64,000 nt of DNA. Source: Sporosarcina sp. NCCP-2716 (GTDB taxonomy: Bacteria > Bacillota > Bacilli > Bacillales_A > Planococcaceae). Within the stretch, counting starts at the first letter, position 1. Each line of letters begins with the position of its first letter. Shown here in pieces: positions 1-9,880 of this stretch. The stretch lies in assembly GCF_023707985.1 (NCBI RefSeq), contig NZ_BRCF01000011.1:24174-88173 (forward strand), written 5' to 3'. The notes under the pieces were generated by a model, which was not told where the DNA came from, did not search any database, and saw only the letters and a program-made list of their open reading frames with translations. Made by a program: the position numbers and the translations under genes.

Positions 1-218
1 TGTTTGACCAGGTCATCATATGTACGCTGCGCCTGCAGCATGTTCGGTGAAACGATGAGCATCGGCCGGGCTGAGTCCTGCTGGAGTGTCTGGAAGAACA
101 GTGTCTTGGCGCCGCCAGTCAGTCCTGTCAGCAGCTGACGGTCGCGGCTCTGATTCAATTCACTTGTCAGTTTCTCGATGTCTGCGGTCTTGCGGTAATA
201 GCTTACTAGTGAATCCAT
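1..218 (-). CDS. mfd: Transcription-repair coupling factor Mfd, N-terminal fragment
   Basis: Only the first 72 codons lie in the window; the gene continues past position 1. Mfd is the ATP-dependent translocase that removes stalled RNA polymerase and recruits UvrA. The visible peptide starts MDSLVSYYRK and contains LLTGLTGGAKTLFFQTL followed by PMLIVSPNMLQAQRTYDDL, which matches the N-terminal UvrB-like module (degenerate P-loop, then the strand leading to the UvrA-contacting part). The position downstream of pth and fin on the same strand is the usual Bacillus order. Identification rests on this short stretch plus synteny. Confidence 0.88.
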   Translation of the reverse strand, partial: MDSLVSYYRKTADIEKLTSELNQSRDRQLLTGLTGGAKTLFFQTLQQDSARPMLIVSPNMLQAQRTYDDLVK

Positions 219-296
219 TCGAATCCGTCCCTTCTTCCTGAAATGCATAAGCACAAAAAGCTTTGCACACCCCGGACAGGCGCCAAAGCCAGGCCT

Positions 297-512
297 CTAC
301 TGAAGCCACTTTTCAACTGTATAATACTCCGGAAACTCCCGCAGCGACTGTTCGCACTGGTCGCAGATGCAGCGGACTTCGACGGTCCCTTCATCGGTTT
401 CGTGCAGGAAGCGCCGGTCTGTCCGCTGGAGTTCAGCGATCGTTTCCTTGACTGAAGCAAACGGGATCATCCCGATTTCGGTGCTGCAATGCCTGCAGCG
501 GTAAGTCACCAT
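297..512 (-). CDS. fin: Anti-sigma-F factor Fin (YabK-like)
   Basis: A 71-aa protein with two CxxC pairs: CRHC near residue 5-8 and CDQC near residue 48-51, the zinc-ribbon layout of Fin, which in Bacillus binds RNA polymerase and helps switch the forespore from sigma F to sigma G. The frame is open further upstream (to 587), but the ATG at 512 (MVTYRCRHC) puts the first CxxC where the family has it and has an AAAGGCG-like ribosome site 9 nt upstream. It sits between pth and mfd, as in Bacillus. Sequence similarity outside the cysteines is modest, so function is inferred from motif and place. Confidence 0.8.
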   Translation of the reverse strand: MVTYRCRHCSTEIGMIPFASVKETIAELQRTDRRFLHETDEGTVEVRCICDQCEQSLREFPEYYTVEKWLQ

Positions 513-570
513 GCAGCTCAACGCCTTTCGTTTGTACATGCTGTACAAGTATAGGCCGGCTGAGGGCTGC

Positions 571-1140
571 TTATGCCTGTGCTCCATTGAATTCGTTCAT
601 CACTTCTACAAACGGACGATCGAGCCACGACCGGCAGGCGGATGCACTGCGTTCGACCGCATCCCGGATGAGCGGCAGTTCTTCGTCACCGAACCGGCTC
701 AGTACATAATCGGCCACACCCATCCGTCCGTCCGGCCGGCCGACGCCGATCCGGATCCGGTTGAACGTATCCGTGCCTAAGTGGGCGATGAGGGATTTCA
801 TGCCGTTATGGCCGCCGGCTCCGCCTTTCGCCCGGAGGCGCAGCTTGCCGGGAGCCAGGTCCAGATCGTCATAGATGACGACGACGTCAGAATCATCGAC
901 TTCGTAATAATCCATCAGCGGCCGTACACATTCACCGGAAAGGTTCATGTAGGTGAGCGGCTTGACGAGCATCACTTTTTCCGCCCCGACATGCACCGTC
1001 GTGAACAGACCGTTGAACTTCGTCTGTGCGGGCGGTGCGCTGAGCTGCTCCGCCAGCAGGTCGATCGCGTGGAAGCCGACATTGTGGCGGGTCATTTCAT
1101 ATTGTTTACCCGGATTTCCGAGCCCTATGATCATTTTCAT
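571..1140 (-). CDS. pth: Peptidyl-tRNA hydrolase
   Basis: A 189-aa Pth that hydrolyses the ester bond of peptidyl-tRNAs released from stalled ribosomes, a cytosolic essential recycling step. The N-terminus MIIGLGNPGKQYEMTRHNVG carries the substrate-binding Asn (about N9) and catalytic His (about H19); YDDLDLAPGKLRLR (about residue 90-103) carries the catalytic Asp and is followed by GGAGGHNGMKS, the second signature. Length is normal. The ATG at 1140 follows an AGAGAG ribosome site. It lies between ctc and fin in the standard order; its 3' end overlaps only the non-coding upstream extension of the fin frame. Confidence 0.97.
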   Translation of the reverse strand: MKMIIGLGNPGKQYEMTRHNVGFHAIDLLAEQLSAPPAQTKFNGLFTTVHVGAEKVMLVKPLTYMNLSGECVRPLMDYYEVDDSDVVVIYDDLDLAPGKLRLRAKGGAGGHNGMKSLIAHLGTDTFNRIRIGVGRPDGRMGVADYVLSRFGDEELPLIRDAVERSASACRSWLDRPFVEVMNEFNGAQA

Positions 1141-1177
1141 GGGAACGCTCTCTTTCTATTGAAAAATCGTGAAACGT

Positions 1178-1214
1178 AAAAAACAAGCGCACGGCGTGCC
1201 GTGCGCTCTTTTCC
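1178..1214. terminator. Terminator between ctc and pth
   Basis: Inverted repeat GCGCACGGC / GCCGTGCGC with a 2-nt loop. On the minus strand it is followed by TTGTTTTTT, so it can end the ctc transcript; on the plus strand it is followed by TCTTTT. Confidence 0.75.
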
Positions 1215-1856
1215 TTATTGTTGGCTGTCGTCGCCTTTTTCAGATACTACTTCAGGCTCAGCAGTTCCGCCGGCCGTCTCGTCATCAAGTGCGTCGAGCT
1301 CCTCTTCTGTACGAGGTGCTGATACGAGGACGATCGTCTCGTCATCTTCGTTCAGGATTTCGTATTTCGCCCCTTCACGCAGATCGGAGACTTGGATCGC
1401 TCCGCCGATTTCGAGTTTGGACACGTCGACTTCGATGTGCTCCGGAATATCGGACGGTTTCGCTTTCACTTTCAGTTCCCAGAGCGGCTGCTGGACGACA
1501 CCGCCTGCCTTCTCTCCCGGGGAGTCGCCTGTCAGGTGGATCGTCACATCGACTTCGAGTTCTTCCGCCATGTTGATGGCCAGGAAGTCCGCGTGCTCGA
1601 CTTTGCCTGTCAGTACATCCGCCTGGTAATCGCTGAGCATGACATCGATATCCTGTCCGTCCACAGCCAGTTTGAACGCACCGTTACGGCCATGCTTCTG
1701 CACGGTCTTTAGGAGATCGCGTTCATCCACTGTGATCGGTGTGGCTTCCGTTTTGAATCCGTATACGACAGAAGGGACTTTCCCTTCCTGACGCAGCTGA
1801 CGCAATGCTGATTGTGGTGCAGTTTCACGTTTCTCTGACTGTAATGCTGTACTCAT
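1215..1856 (-). CDS. ctc: Ribosomal protein L25 / general stress protein Ctc
   Basis: A 213-aa bL25 of the long CTC/TL5 type, which binds 5S rRNA in the large subunit; in Bacillus the gene is sigma-B induced. The N-terminal RNA-binding domain (about 1-95) contains LRQEGKVPSVVYGFKTEATPI, followed by the beta-rich TL5/CTC C-terminal domain (about 100-185; GEKAGGVVQQPLWELKVK) and an acidic, low-complexity tail. The start at 1856 has AAAAGGGGA upstream. It is next to prs as in Bacillus. A stem-loop terminator follows the stop. Confidence 0.95.
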   Translation of the reverse strand: MSTALQSEKRETAPQSALRQLRQEGKVPSVVYGFKTEATPITVDERDLLKTVQKHGRNGAFKLAVDGQDIDVMLSDYQADVLTGKVEHADFLAINMAEELEVDVTIHLTGDSPGEKAGGVVQQPLWELKVKAKPSDIPEHIEVDVSKLEIGGAIQVSDLREGAKYEILNEDDETIVLVSAPRTEEELDALDDETAGGTAEPEVVSEKGDDSQQ

Positions 1857-1957
1857 ATGTTTAGTCCCCTTTTCATGAAAGTTTTCCTACATAGTAAATA
1901 CCCGTTACAAGACATTCCAAACCCTATCTACACGTTCCAGCAAGCGCGGCTGCCGGA

Positions 1958-2917
1958 TCAGTCGAACAGTGTGCTGACTGATTTTTCCTCGAACACGCGG
2001 ACAATCGCATCGCCGATCAGGCGCGCTACGGACAGCTGCTTGATCTTCGGTGAGTTTTTATCTTCAGGGAGTTCGATCGTATTGGTGATGACCAATTCCT
2101 TGATCTGCGAGTCGTTGATGCGCTGGATGGCCGGACCTGACAGCACCGGGTGTGTACAGCAGGCATAGACTTCCTTCGCACCGGCTTCCACGATCGCATT
2201 CGCTCCCGCCGTGATCGTACCTGCCGTGTCGATGATGTCGTCGATCAGGATGGCGATTTTTCCGTCCACCTGGCCGACGATATTCATCACTTCGCTGACG
2301 TTCGGCTTCGGACGGCGTTTGTCGATGATGGCGATCGGCGCCTTCAGGCGGTCCGCCATTTTGCGCGCGCGGGTCACACCGCCGTGGTCAGGCGAGACGA
2401 TGACGATATCGTCTCCTTTGAATCCTTGGTTCTTGAAGTGGTCGGACAACAGCGGAACAGCAACCAGGTGGTCGATCGGGATATCGAAGAACCCTTGGAT
2501 CTGCGGTGCATGAAGGTCCATGGCGATGACGCGGTCCGCTCCGGCTTTCTCGAGGAGGTTCGCAACGAGTTTCGCCGTGATCGGCTCACGGGAACGCGCT
2601 TTGCGGTCCTGGCGCGCATAGCCGTAATACGGCATGACGACATTGATCGTCCGTGCGGAGGCACGGCGCAGGGCGTCGATCATGATCAGGAGTTCCATGA
2701 GGTTGTCGTTGACAGGATATGACGTCGATTGGATGACGAATACATCACAGCCGCGGATGCTTTCTTCGATGTTGATCTGAACTTCTCCGTCACTGAACCG
2801 TTTTACGGAACACTCGCCGAGCGGGCAGCCGATGAAGTCCGCGACCTCTTTTGCCAGCGGTTCGTTTGCATTCAGTGTGAAGAGTTTCAGTTTGTGGTTC
2901 GGATATTGATTGCCCAT
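1958..2917 (-). CDS. prs: Ribose-phosphate pyrophosphokinase
   Basis: A 319-aa class I PRPP synthase (ribose 5-phosphate + ATP to PRPP + AMP), feeding purine, pyrimidine, His and Trp synthesis. Visible signatures are [16 protein letters not shown] near residue 40, the catalytic flexible-loop region [18 protein letters not shown], the cation/substrate segment [19 protein letters not shown], and the PRPP-binding loop [13 protein letters not shown] near residue 220. The ATG at 2917 is preceded by AGGAGG. It is 15 bp downstream of glmU on the same strand, so the two are probably cotranscribed. Confidence 0.98.
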   Translation of the reverse strand: MGNQYPNHKLKLFTLNANEPLAKEVADFIGCPLGECSVKRFSDGEVQINIEESIRGCDVFVIQSTSYPVNDNLMELLIMIDALRRASARTINVVMPYYGYARQDRKARSREPITAKLVANLLEKAGADRVIAMDLHAPQIQGFFDIPIDHLVAVPLLSDHFKNQGFKGDDIVIVSPDHGGVTRARKMADRLKAPIAIIDKRRPKPNVSEVMNIVGQVDGKIAILIDDIIDTAGTITAGANAIVEAGAKEVYACCTHPVLSGPAIQRINDSQIKELVITNTIELPEDKNSPKIKQLSVARLIGDAIVRVFEEKSVSTLFD

Positions 2918-2932
2918 GATGGACCTCCTGTT

Positions 2933-4306
2933 TTATCGTTTAGAGTTTAGTTTCGCTGCGTAGCCTTCTTTGTTCTCCTGACGCGCGCGCGCGATGGCGA
3001 GTGAGTCTGCCGGCACATCTTTCGTTACAGTTGAGCCTGCTGCGACATACGAGCCTTTTCCTACCGTGACGGGTGCGACTAAGTTCGAATTGCAGCCGAT
3101 GAAAGCATCGTCTTCAATGACTGTCTTGAATTTGTTCTTGCCGTCGTAGTTGACGGTGATCGAACCGCAGCCGATATTGACGGCGGAACCGACTTCCGCG
3201 TCGCCGATATAGCTGAGGTGGGACACTTTGCTGCCGTCGCCGAATGTCGACTTCTTCACTTCGACGAAGTTGCCGACTTTGACATGATCGCCGAGATCCG
3301 ATTCCGGACGGATGTGGGCGAACGGCCCGACAGCGGTCTCCGAACCGATCCGGCTCGACTTGACGACGGAGGAATGGATTGTTGTGCGGTTCCCGACTTC
3401 GCTGTCGATGAGATGGCTGTTCGGTCCGATCACGCATTCCTCACCGATCACCGTATTGCCCTCGAGGACAGTGCCGGGCTGAAGGACGGTGTCCCGGCCG
3501 ATGACCGCATCCGCACTGATGACGGTCGTTTCCGGGGAAATGATCGTGACGCCGTTGCGCATGTGCGTTTCCGCAATACGGCGGCGCATGACCGCTTCCG
3601 CCTGGGACAGGACGACCCGGTCATTGACACCGAGTGTTTCGCTGAAATCCGCGCATGCATAGGCCCCGATGAGTGCACCTTCCGATTGCAGGATACCCAC
3701 CACATCAGGCAGGTAGTATTCGCCCTGCGCGTTATCGTTCTTCACTTTCTTCAGCGCATCGAACAGCGCCCGGTTGTCGAAGCAGTACGTGCCGGTGTTG
3801 ATCTCCCGGATGGCCTGTTCTTCCGGTGAGGCGTCTTTCTGTTCGACGTTCCGCAGCACTTCACCACGTTCTCCGCGGATGATGCGGCCGTATCCTGCAG
3901 GATCTTCCGCGATGGCGGTCAGGATTGTCGCTTTGGCGCCCAGTTCCCGGTGGTTGCGGACGAGTGCTTCCATCGTTTCAGAGCGGATCAGCGGCGTATC
4001 CCCGCAGATGACAAGCGTCGTTCCGTCCAGGTTGCCGAGGAGCTGCTCCGCCTGCTGTACAGCATGCGCCGTGCCGAGCTGTTCCGCCTGCAGGACGTAT
4101 TCACTTTTTGCACCGAGGGTCTCTTCGACCTGTTCGGCACCGTGTCCGACGACGGTGACGACACGGTCTGCGCCAATGCCCCTGACGTGATCGATGACGT
4201 GTTCGACCATCGGTTTCCCGCAAACGGGGTGGAGCACTTTGTAGAGTTTCGATTTCATGCGTGTGCCTTGGCCTGCTGCCAGAACAATAGCATATGTATG
4301 TGTCAT
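2933..4306 (-). CDS. glmU: Bifunctional GlmU (UDP-GlcNAc pyrophosphorylase / GlcN-1-P acetyltransferase)
   Basis: A 457-aa enzyme making UDP-N-acetylglucosamine for peptidoglycan and teichoic acids. The N-terminal nucleotidyltransferase has [20 protein letters not shown] (about 10-29). The C-terminal half is a left-handed beta-helix with hexapeptide repeats (from about residue 250: [20 protein letters not shown]) and the acetyltransferase active-site region [11 protein letters not shown] near residue 363. Length is standard. The start has GGGGGA six bases upstream. It heads the glmU-prs-ctc-pth gene run. Confidence 0.98.
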   Translation of the reverse strand: MTHTYAIVLAAGQGTRMKSKLYKVLHPVCGKPMVEHVIDHVRGIGADRVVTVVGHGAEQVEETLGAKSEYVLQAEQLGTAHAVQQAEQLLGNLDGTTLVICGDTPLIRSETMEALVRNHRELGAKATILTAIAEDPAGYGRIIRGERGEVLRNVEQKDASPEEQAIREINTGTYCFDNRALFDALKKVKNDNAQGEYYLPDVVGILQSEGALIGAYACADFSETLGVNDRVVLSQAEAVMRRRIAETHMRNGVTIISPETTVISADAVIGRDTVLQPGTVLEGNTVIGEECVIGPNSHLIDSEVGNRTTIHSSVVKSSRIGSETAVGPFAHIRPESDLGDHVKVGNFVEVKKSTFGDGSKVSHLSYIGDAEVGSAVNIGCGSITVNYDGKNKFKTVIEDDAFIGCNSNLVAPVTVGKGSYVAAGSTVTKDVPADSLAIARARQENKEGYAAKLNSKR

Positions 4307-4448
4307 GAGCTGTCCCCCATCTTTGATTTCCTATTTGACTATAGCCGACATAGCAGCGTTTTTCAACTATCGTCACTTGACAATCCATACGCAGTGTCCT
4401 ATTATTAATGGCATTTTTTGCAGCTCCCGGCGGCCCGGCGCGCGTAAA

Positions 4449-4481
4449 CAGAGCCGCAAGCAGGTAGGCTCGCGGCTCTGT
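4449..4481 (-). terminator. Probable spoVG terminator
   Basis: Inverted repeat ACAGAGCCGC / GCGGCTCTGT directly after the spoVG stop. The T tract on the minus strand is weak (TTTAC), so termination strength is uncertain. Confidence 0.55.
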
Positions 4482-4505
4482 GACAATTTAACGACATCTT
4501 CACGT

Positions 4506-4784
4506 TCAGACGGTGGCTCCTTCGAAAACCTCTTCTTCCGCAAAATAGGCCTGCAGCACAGCGTCCTGGACTTTCGATCGGGATTCCGGGTTGATGGGAT
4601 GCGCGATATCGCGGAACTCCCCGTCCGGCGTCCGTTTGCTCGGCATGGCGACGAACAGACCCGCATTCCCTTCGATGATCCGGATATCGTGAATGACAAA
4701 TTCCTCGTCGATCGTGATGGATGCGATCGCCCGCATCCTGCCATCGGTCTCCACTTTACGTAAACGCACATTCGTAACTTGCAT
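4506..4784 (-). CDS. spoVG: Septation/sporulation regulator SpoVG
   Basis: A 92-aa SpoVG, a small nucleic-acid-binding regulator involved in asymmetric septation and sporulation in Bacillus. The core [37 protein letters not shown] is nearly identical to the family. The frame stays open upstream; the ATG at 4784 is chosen because it aligns with the family start, though ATG 4796 (four residues longer) is also possible. A sigma-H type promoter lies about 45-70 bp upstream. Confidence 0.96.
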   Translation of the reverse strand: MQVTNVRLRKVETDGRMRAIASITIDEEFVIHDIRIIEGNAGLFVAMPSKRTPDGEFRDIAHPINPESRSKVQDAVLQAYFAEEEVFEGATV

Positions 4785-4827
4785 ATGCCTTTCCATTCCC
4801 CTTTCTTGCAGACGTGTTCTAGTATAG

Positions 4828-4853
4828 ATTCTACATAGGAAGGGAAAATCCTT
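4828..4853 (-). promoter_or_regulatory. Sigma-H-type promoter of spoVG
   Basis: On the minus strand AAGGATTTT (4845-4853) and GTAGAAT (4828-4834) are separated by about 10-12 bp. This fits the sigma-H consensus (RnAGGAwWW, RnnGAAT) and resembles the Bacillus spoVG P1 promoter, which has AGGATTT and GTGGAAT. Transcription at the onset of stationary phase is inferred. Confidence 0.75.
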
Positions 4854-4891
4854 TTTCAAATTTAAATTTTTCCGACTATTTGAAGCGGCGG

Positions 4892-4933
4892 AAAAAAGCG
4901 GCTCCTGCGGTGCAAGGCATCGCGGAACCGGCT
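4892..4933 (-). terminator. Terminator after ridA
   Basis: Imperfect GC-rich stem (GCCGGTTCCGCG...CGCAGGAGCCGC) followed on the minus strand by TTTTTT, just past the ridA stop. Confidence 0.75.
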
Positions 4934-4941
4934 TTCGACGA

Positions 4942-5316
4942 TTATTCAGCTTCTGCTACGACTTCGATCTCCACTTTCACGTCTTTCGGGAGACGGGCGA
5001 CTTCCACGGTGGACCGGGCAGGCGTATGATCTCCGAAATGCTTCGCATAGACGTCATTCAGCGCTGCGAATTCGTTCATGTCCTTGATGAAAACTGTCGC
5101 TTTGACGACTTTGCTGAGGGATGATCCCGCTTCAGCCAGTACCGCTTTCAAGTTTTCGAATACTTGGTCTGTCTGTTCTTCGATGGTCGTTCCGGCGATT
5201 TCACCAGTCGTCCGCAATGGGATCTGGCCGGATGTGTACACCAGTCCGTTCACTTTCACTGCCTGCGCGTAAGGGCCGATCGCTGCCGGCGCTTTGTCGG
5301 TTGCTATGTAGTTCAT
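4942..5316 (-). CDS. ridA: RidA family enamine/imine deaminase (YabJ)
   Basis: A 124-aa RidA (YjgF/YER057c/UK114) protein. The family hydrolyses reactive 2-aminoacrylate-type enamines formed by PLP enzymes. Visible landmarks are [26 protein letters not shown] near the N-terminus, the conserved Arg in [19 protein letters not shown] (about residue 103) and the trimer-interface glycines. It overlaps the purR stop by 4 bp, implying translational coupling, as in the Bacillus purR-yabJ-spoVG operon. Confidence 0.96.
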   Translation of the reverse strand: MNYIATDKAPAAIGPYAQAVKVNGLVYTSGQIPLRTTGEIAGTTIEEQTDQVFENLKAVLAEAGSSLSKVVKATVFIKDMNEFAALNDVYAKHFGDHTPARSTVEVARLPKDVKVEIEVVAEAE

Positions 5317-6146
5317 GCTCCCTCTCCACCTTCCGAGAAATAGTTGCCTTCTTCAAGCTCGATTGTCCGGTCCTGCTCATTCACCTGACGCAGTTTCACC
5401 AGGGAACGGTATTTTTCCACGAGCACCTTTTCCGAATGCTCGGATTCCACCAGCACGGCTGCACCTGCCAGTTCACAGCCGAACTCTTCCACGAGGTTCC
5501 GCATGCCGAGCATCGTGCCGCCCGCTTTCATGAAATCATCCGTGATGAGAACGCGCTGTCCGCTCTTCATGCTCCGTTTCGACAGCACCATCGTCTGGAT
5601 GCGCCGTGCGGATCCGGAGACGTAGTTGATGCTCACCGTGGAGCCTTCCGTCACTTTGCTGTCCCGCCGTACGATGACGACCGGTACGTTCAGATGATGG
5701 GCGATTGCATGGGCGATCGGTATCCCCTTCGTCGCCACCGTCATGATCACATCGATCTGCTGATCCGCGAACGCGGTCGCAAACAGACGGCCCACTTTGT
5801 CGATGAGCTGCGGATTGCCGAGCAGGTCGGTCATGTACAGATAGCCGCCGGGAAGCAGCCGATCCGAATGGCTGAGCTCCTCGATCAGCTGACGGATGAC
5901 GCCGTGTGCCATGTCATCCGATACCAAAGGAATGTATTTCACGCCGCCGGCTGCCCCGGAGACCGTCAGCAGTCTTCCGGCTCCGCTCTCTTCAAATGTC
6001 TCTTTTACAATGGTCAGGTCTTCGCTGATCGAAGACTTCGCTGACTGGAAACGTTCAGAAAAAACAGTGAGCGGAATGAGCTGGTGAGGGTGTTCCAACA
6101 GATGGCGTGTCATCTCGACGAGACGTTCACTCCTCTTCCACTTCAT
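5313..6146 (-). CDS. purR: Purine operon repressor PurR
   Basis: A 277-aa PurR: an N-terminal winged helix (about 1-72; [30 protein letters not shown]) fused to a phosphoribosyltransferase-like domain whose PRPP-binding loop reads [14 protein letters not shown] near residue 200. In Bacillus it represses purine synthesis genes and is released by PRPP. The ATG at 6146 is used because it has AGGAG nine bases upstream; the in-frame TTG codons upstream lie against that site. It is the first gene of purR-ridA. Confidence 0.96.
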   Translation of the reverse strand: MKWKRSERLVEMTRHLLEHPHQLIPLTVFSERFQSAKSSISEDLTIVKETFEESGAGRLLTVSGAAGGVKYIPLVSDDMAHGVIRQLIEELSHSDRLLPGGYLYMTDLLGNPQLIDKVGRLFATAFADQQIDVIMTVATKGIPIAHAIAHHLNVPVVIVRRDSKVTEGSTVSINYVSGSARRIQTMVLSKRSMKSGQRVLITDDFMKAGGTMLGMRNLVEEFGCELAGAAVLVESEHSEKVLVEKYRSLVKLRQVNEQDRTIELEEGNYFSEGGEGA

Positions 6147-6204
6147 GTCCAACAACTCCTAAAACCCGAATATTATAAGACAAGACTACCATAATCATCT
6201 GTTT

Positions 6205-7074
6205 TTAAGCAAGATGGATCCGTTCTCCCATCATTCGTACTGCGTAGACTTCCGGACAGAACCCTTTCAGCCCGTTGTAGACACGGGCCACTTGTGATTC
6301 GTGCTGCACAAATCCGAAGACGGTCGGACCGCTGCCGCTCATCAGGACGGCATCCGCGCCGAACTTCAGCATCTGCTCTTTCAGGACGGCGACTTGTGGG
6401 TGGAGCTGCATCGTGACCGGCTCGAGCGCATTCCCGAGCTGGCGGCACATGGCACCGTAATCAGCCGTTTCCAGGGCAGCCATCATACCGGCAGTGTCGG
6501 GATGCCGGATAGCCGAGACGTCCAGGCCGCCGTAGATATCAGCCGTCGAGACGGAAATGGCCGGCTTGGCGAGGAGGACCCAGCAATTCGGCGGGGCCGG
6601 CAGATGCCGGATCTGCTCCCCCCGGCCGGAGGCAATCGCTGTGCCGCCGTATACGCAGAAAGGGATATCCGAGCCGATCTGCGCGCCGAGCTCCGCCAGC
6701 TCGTCCAGCGTCAGGCCGAGGTTCCAGAGCCGGTTCAGGCCGCGCAGTGTCGCGGCAGCATCCGAACTGCCGCCCGCCAGCCCTGCTGCCACTGGGATGT
6801 TTTTGTCGAGGGTGATCTCGACGCCGTGCGAGATATGGCAGGTCTTCCGTAAAAGGTCGGCTGCCTGCCAGGCCAAGTTCCGTTTGTCGTTCGGGACATA
6901 CCGCTCCGACGAACGGATGGTGATGCCGCGGTCCAGCGGTTTCAGCCAGATCCGGTCTGCCAGATCCACCGTCGTCATGATCATTTCCACTTCGTGGTAG
7001 CCGTCCGGCCGTTTCTGTAAGACGTCGAGCGTCAAATTGATTTTTGCGGGCGCTTTTTCAGATATCATACTCAT
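6205..7074 (-). CDS. ispE: 4-diphosphocytidyl-2-C-methyl-D-erythritol kinase
   Basis: A 289-aa GHMP kinase of the MEP pathway (phosphorylates CDP-methylerythritol on the way to IPP/DMAPP). [22 protein letters not shown] is the typical N-terminus; the ATP-binding loop [19 protein letters not shown] is near residue 95-113, and the third GHMP motif [11 protein letters not shown] is near residue 255. The start at 7074 has GGAGG seven bases upstream. It lies between sspF and purR in the expected order. Confidence 0.97.
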   Translation of the reverse strand: MSMISEKAPAKINLTLDVLQKRPDGYHEVEMIMTTVDLADRIWLKPLDRGITIRSSERYVPNDKRNLAWQAADLLRKTCHISHGVEITLDKNIPVAAGLAGGSSDAAATLRGLNRLWNLGLTLDELAELGAQIGSDIPFCVYGGTAIASGRGEQIRHLPAPPNCWVLLAKPAISVSTADIYGGLDVSAIRHPDTAGMMAALETADYGAMCRQLGNALEPVTMQLHPQVAVLKEQMLKFGADAVLMSGSGPTVFGFVQHESQVARVYNGLKGFCPEVYAVRMMGERIHLA

Positions 7075-7246
7075 CTGGCTGCCTCCATTCCAACTTCATT
7101 GTTCCCCATTTTACCATAGGCACCCCGGTGCGTGCCCGGTTTCTGCAAAGAGGAACGGAAAAAAAGCCGGGCCAGCACAGATGTGCAGAGCCGCGGCTTT
7201 CCTTGTCAGCCATTCGTTGGATTTGGGTCGTGCAGTAGTGTTCCTC

Positions 7247-7432
7247 TTAGTGCGGCCGTTCGTTGTCCGCGATTCCCCGTCCTGCCATCTCAATCGCACG
7301 TTTCACCATGTTGCCGGCATCCCGCGATTTGATGCCTCCCCACCCTTCACGCTGGACGACATCGTAAAATCCAAGTTCTTTTGCAATTTCTTCTTTCAAT
7401 TGCTCAGACATTACGCCATTTCGTTTCGCCAT
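7247..7432 (-). CDS. sspF: Small acid-soluble spore protein, SspF type
   Basis: A 61-aa alpha/beta-type SASP of the SspF branch. The family coats spore DNA and protects it from UV and chemicals. The sequence has [20 protein letters not shown], then [19 protein letters not shown], which are the two conserved helices. Start ATG at 7432. It sits between veg and ispE as in Bacillus and supports the organism being a spore former. Expression in the forespore (sigma G) is inferred; I did not identify its promoter. Confidence 0.93.
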   Translation of the reverse strand: MAKRNGVMSEQLKEEIAKELGFYDVVQREGWGGIKSRDAGNMVKRAIEMAGRGIADNERPH

Positions 7433-7557
7433 TCAGGTTTCCTCCTTATGGGCTGACAAGGATAGTGTAGCCGCGGCGCACGAAAAAACACCCCGTAAAA
7501 CTTTCCAGAAGAAAGTTCAGGGTGTTCTGATGAAGTGTTCTGGTGAAAATAAGAGTG

Positions 7558-7824
7558 CTATTTAATCTCGAACGCTGTGGTGTCTCCACCGTCCAGTATC
7601 GTTATTTCAACCGCTTCGGTCAAAATATCCGCATAACTGTATGATACCCGTTCAAACGCATTTTCGTCCTGATCAAGTTCCACTACAAATACTGCACGAT
7701 ACGTGTCACGAAGGATTCCAGCTCTTTCGATCGTCTTCTTACGACCGCCGTTTGCACGAAGGTGCAGACGTTTTCCCAAGTGAGCATCCAATGACTTTTT
7801 AATGTCCGCTAATGTTTTTGGCAC
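7558..7824 (-). CDS. veg: Veg protein (biofilm-associated)
   Basis: An 88-aa Veg protein, a small highly expressed protein that in Bacillus stimulates biofilm matrix genes by interfering with Sin[21 protein letters not shown] and [16 protein letters not shown] are highly conserved. The start is GTG at 7824 with AGGTGG seven bases upstream. Two tandem sigma-A promoters with perfect TTGACA boxes precede it, which fits the known very strong veg transcription. Confidence 0.95.
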   Translation of the reverse strand: MPKTLADIKKSLDAHLGKRLHLRANGGRKKTIERAGILRDTYRAVFVVELDQDENAFERVSYSYADILTEAVEITILDGGDTTAFEIK

Positions 7825-7848
7825 GTCGCTTCCACCTCACTGTGTATT

Positions 7849-7877
7849 ATCATAACACAGTTAAAAGGTTCTGTCAA
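7849..7877 (-). promoter_or_regulatory. veg promoter, proximal
   Basis: Minus strand TTGACA (7872-7877), 17-bp spacer, TATGAT (7849-7854) with an upstream TG (extended -10). Near-consensus sigma-A promoter about 25 bp before the veg start. Confidence 0.88.
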
Positions 7878-7889
7878 TTAAAACTTTAA

Positions 7890-7919
7890 ATTTTAACAGG
7901 TTGAATTTAGCTTTGTCAA
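7890..7919 (-). promoter_or_regulatory. veg promoter, distal
   Basis: Minus strand TTGACA (7914-7919), 18-bp spacer, TAAAAT (7890-7895). A second sigma-A promoter 40 bp upstream of the first one. Confidence 0.7.
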
Positions 7920-8033
7920 TGCTTTTTGTCTACATTTTCGCGTTTCGACATTCTTTTTTCCTTAAAATAGTCATAAGTTCACTTTTCTCATGATTTGGTT
8001 GCTGGAGAAGACGGGTATTCCATGCAGGCCGCT

Positions 8034-8180
8034 GAGCGCTCGTTTCTAAGCGCTAACCGATCCATTCTGCTGCCGAACCGCTCGTTTCCGCCCGCTGACC
8101 GATCCATTCCTCTGCCTAACCGATCATTACCACCCGCTAACCGATCCATTCCTCTGCCTAACCGCTCCATTCCGCAGCAC
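8034..8180. repeat. Seven 21-bp tandem repeats
   Basis: Units start at 8034, 8055, 8076, 8097, 8118, 8139 and 8160; the commonest form is AACCGATCCATTCCTCTGCC plus T, alternating with AACCGCTCGTTTCCGCCCGC plus T. The array is intergenic between rsmA and veg. It is open in several frames because 21 is a multiple of 3, but no start/ribosome site supports a protein. Confidence 0.9.
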
Positions 8181-8186
8181 TCCCCT

Positions 8187-8229
8187 ATAAAAAAAACAGA
8201 CAGTCGGCGATTGATCGCCGGCTGTCTGC
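8187..8229 (-). terminator. rsmA terminator
   Basis: Stem AGACAGCCGGCGAT / ATCGCCGACTGTCT on the minus strand followed by a run of eight T. Strong intrinsic terminator about 20 bp past the rsmA stop. Confidence 0.9.
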
Positions 8230-8249
8230 TATTCCCTACCTAACAGTCG

Positions 8250-9691
<1,442 letters not shown>

Positions 9692-9811
9692 TCTATTCCT
9701 CTTTCCTTCACTCTATGCAGCGGGCCGGCACGGCCGCTGCGCTTATCATGCTTCTCTCCCAATTCTACCGGCTGGATGGACAGTTGTACAGGAGGCATGC
9801 CGGACAGACAA

Positions 9812-9843
9812 CAATCCGCACGGCCGGGTGGCTGTGCGGATTG
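9812..9843 (-). terminator. Probable yabE terminator
   Basis: Stem AATCCGCAC / GTGCGGATT just past the yabE stop. The T tract on the minus strand is interrupted (TTGTTGTCT), so strength is uncertain. Confidence 0.55.
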
Positions 9844-9880
9844 CAGCTGTTTCCTTCTATATAGGTGTCCGTTCCGTGTA

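Noticed and set aside
2150..2722. Long plus-strand frame opposite prs (and similar frames opposite glmU, ispE, kynU, thrC, guaB)
   Set aside because: Shadow frames of GC-rich conserved genes; none has a ribosome site or recognisable domain.
8034..8180. Possible CRISPR array
   Set aside because: Units are directly adjacent with no unique spacers; it is a plain tandem repeat. The same holds for 63926-64000. No cas genes are present.
7988..8243. Open frames on both strands with repeats such as NRSIPLP or MDRLGRG
   Set aside because: They are translations of the 21-bp tandem array; no start with ribosome site and no family.
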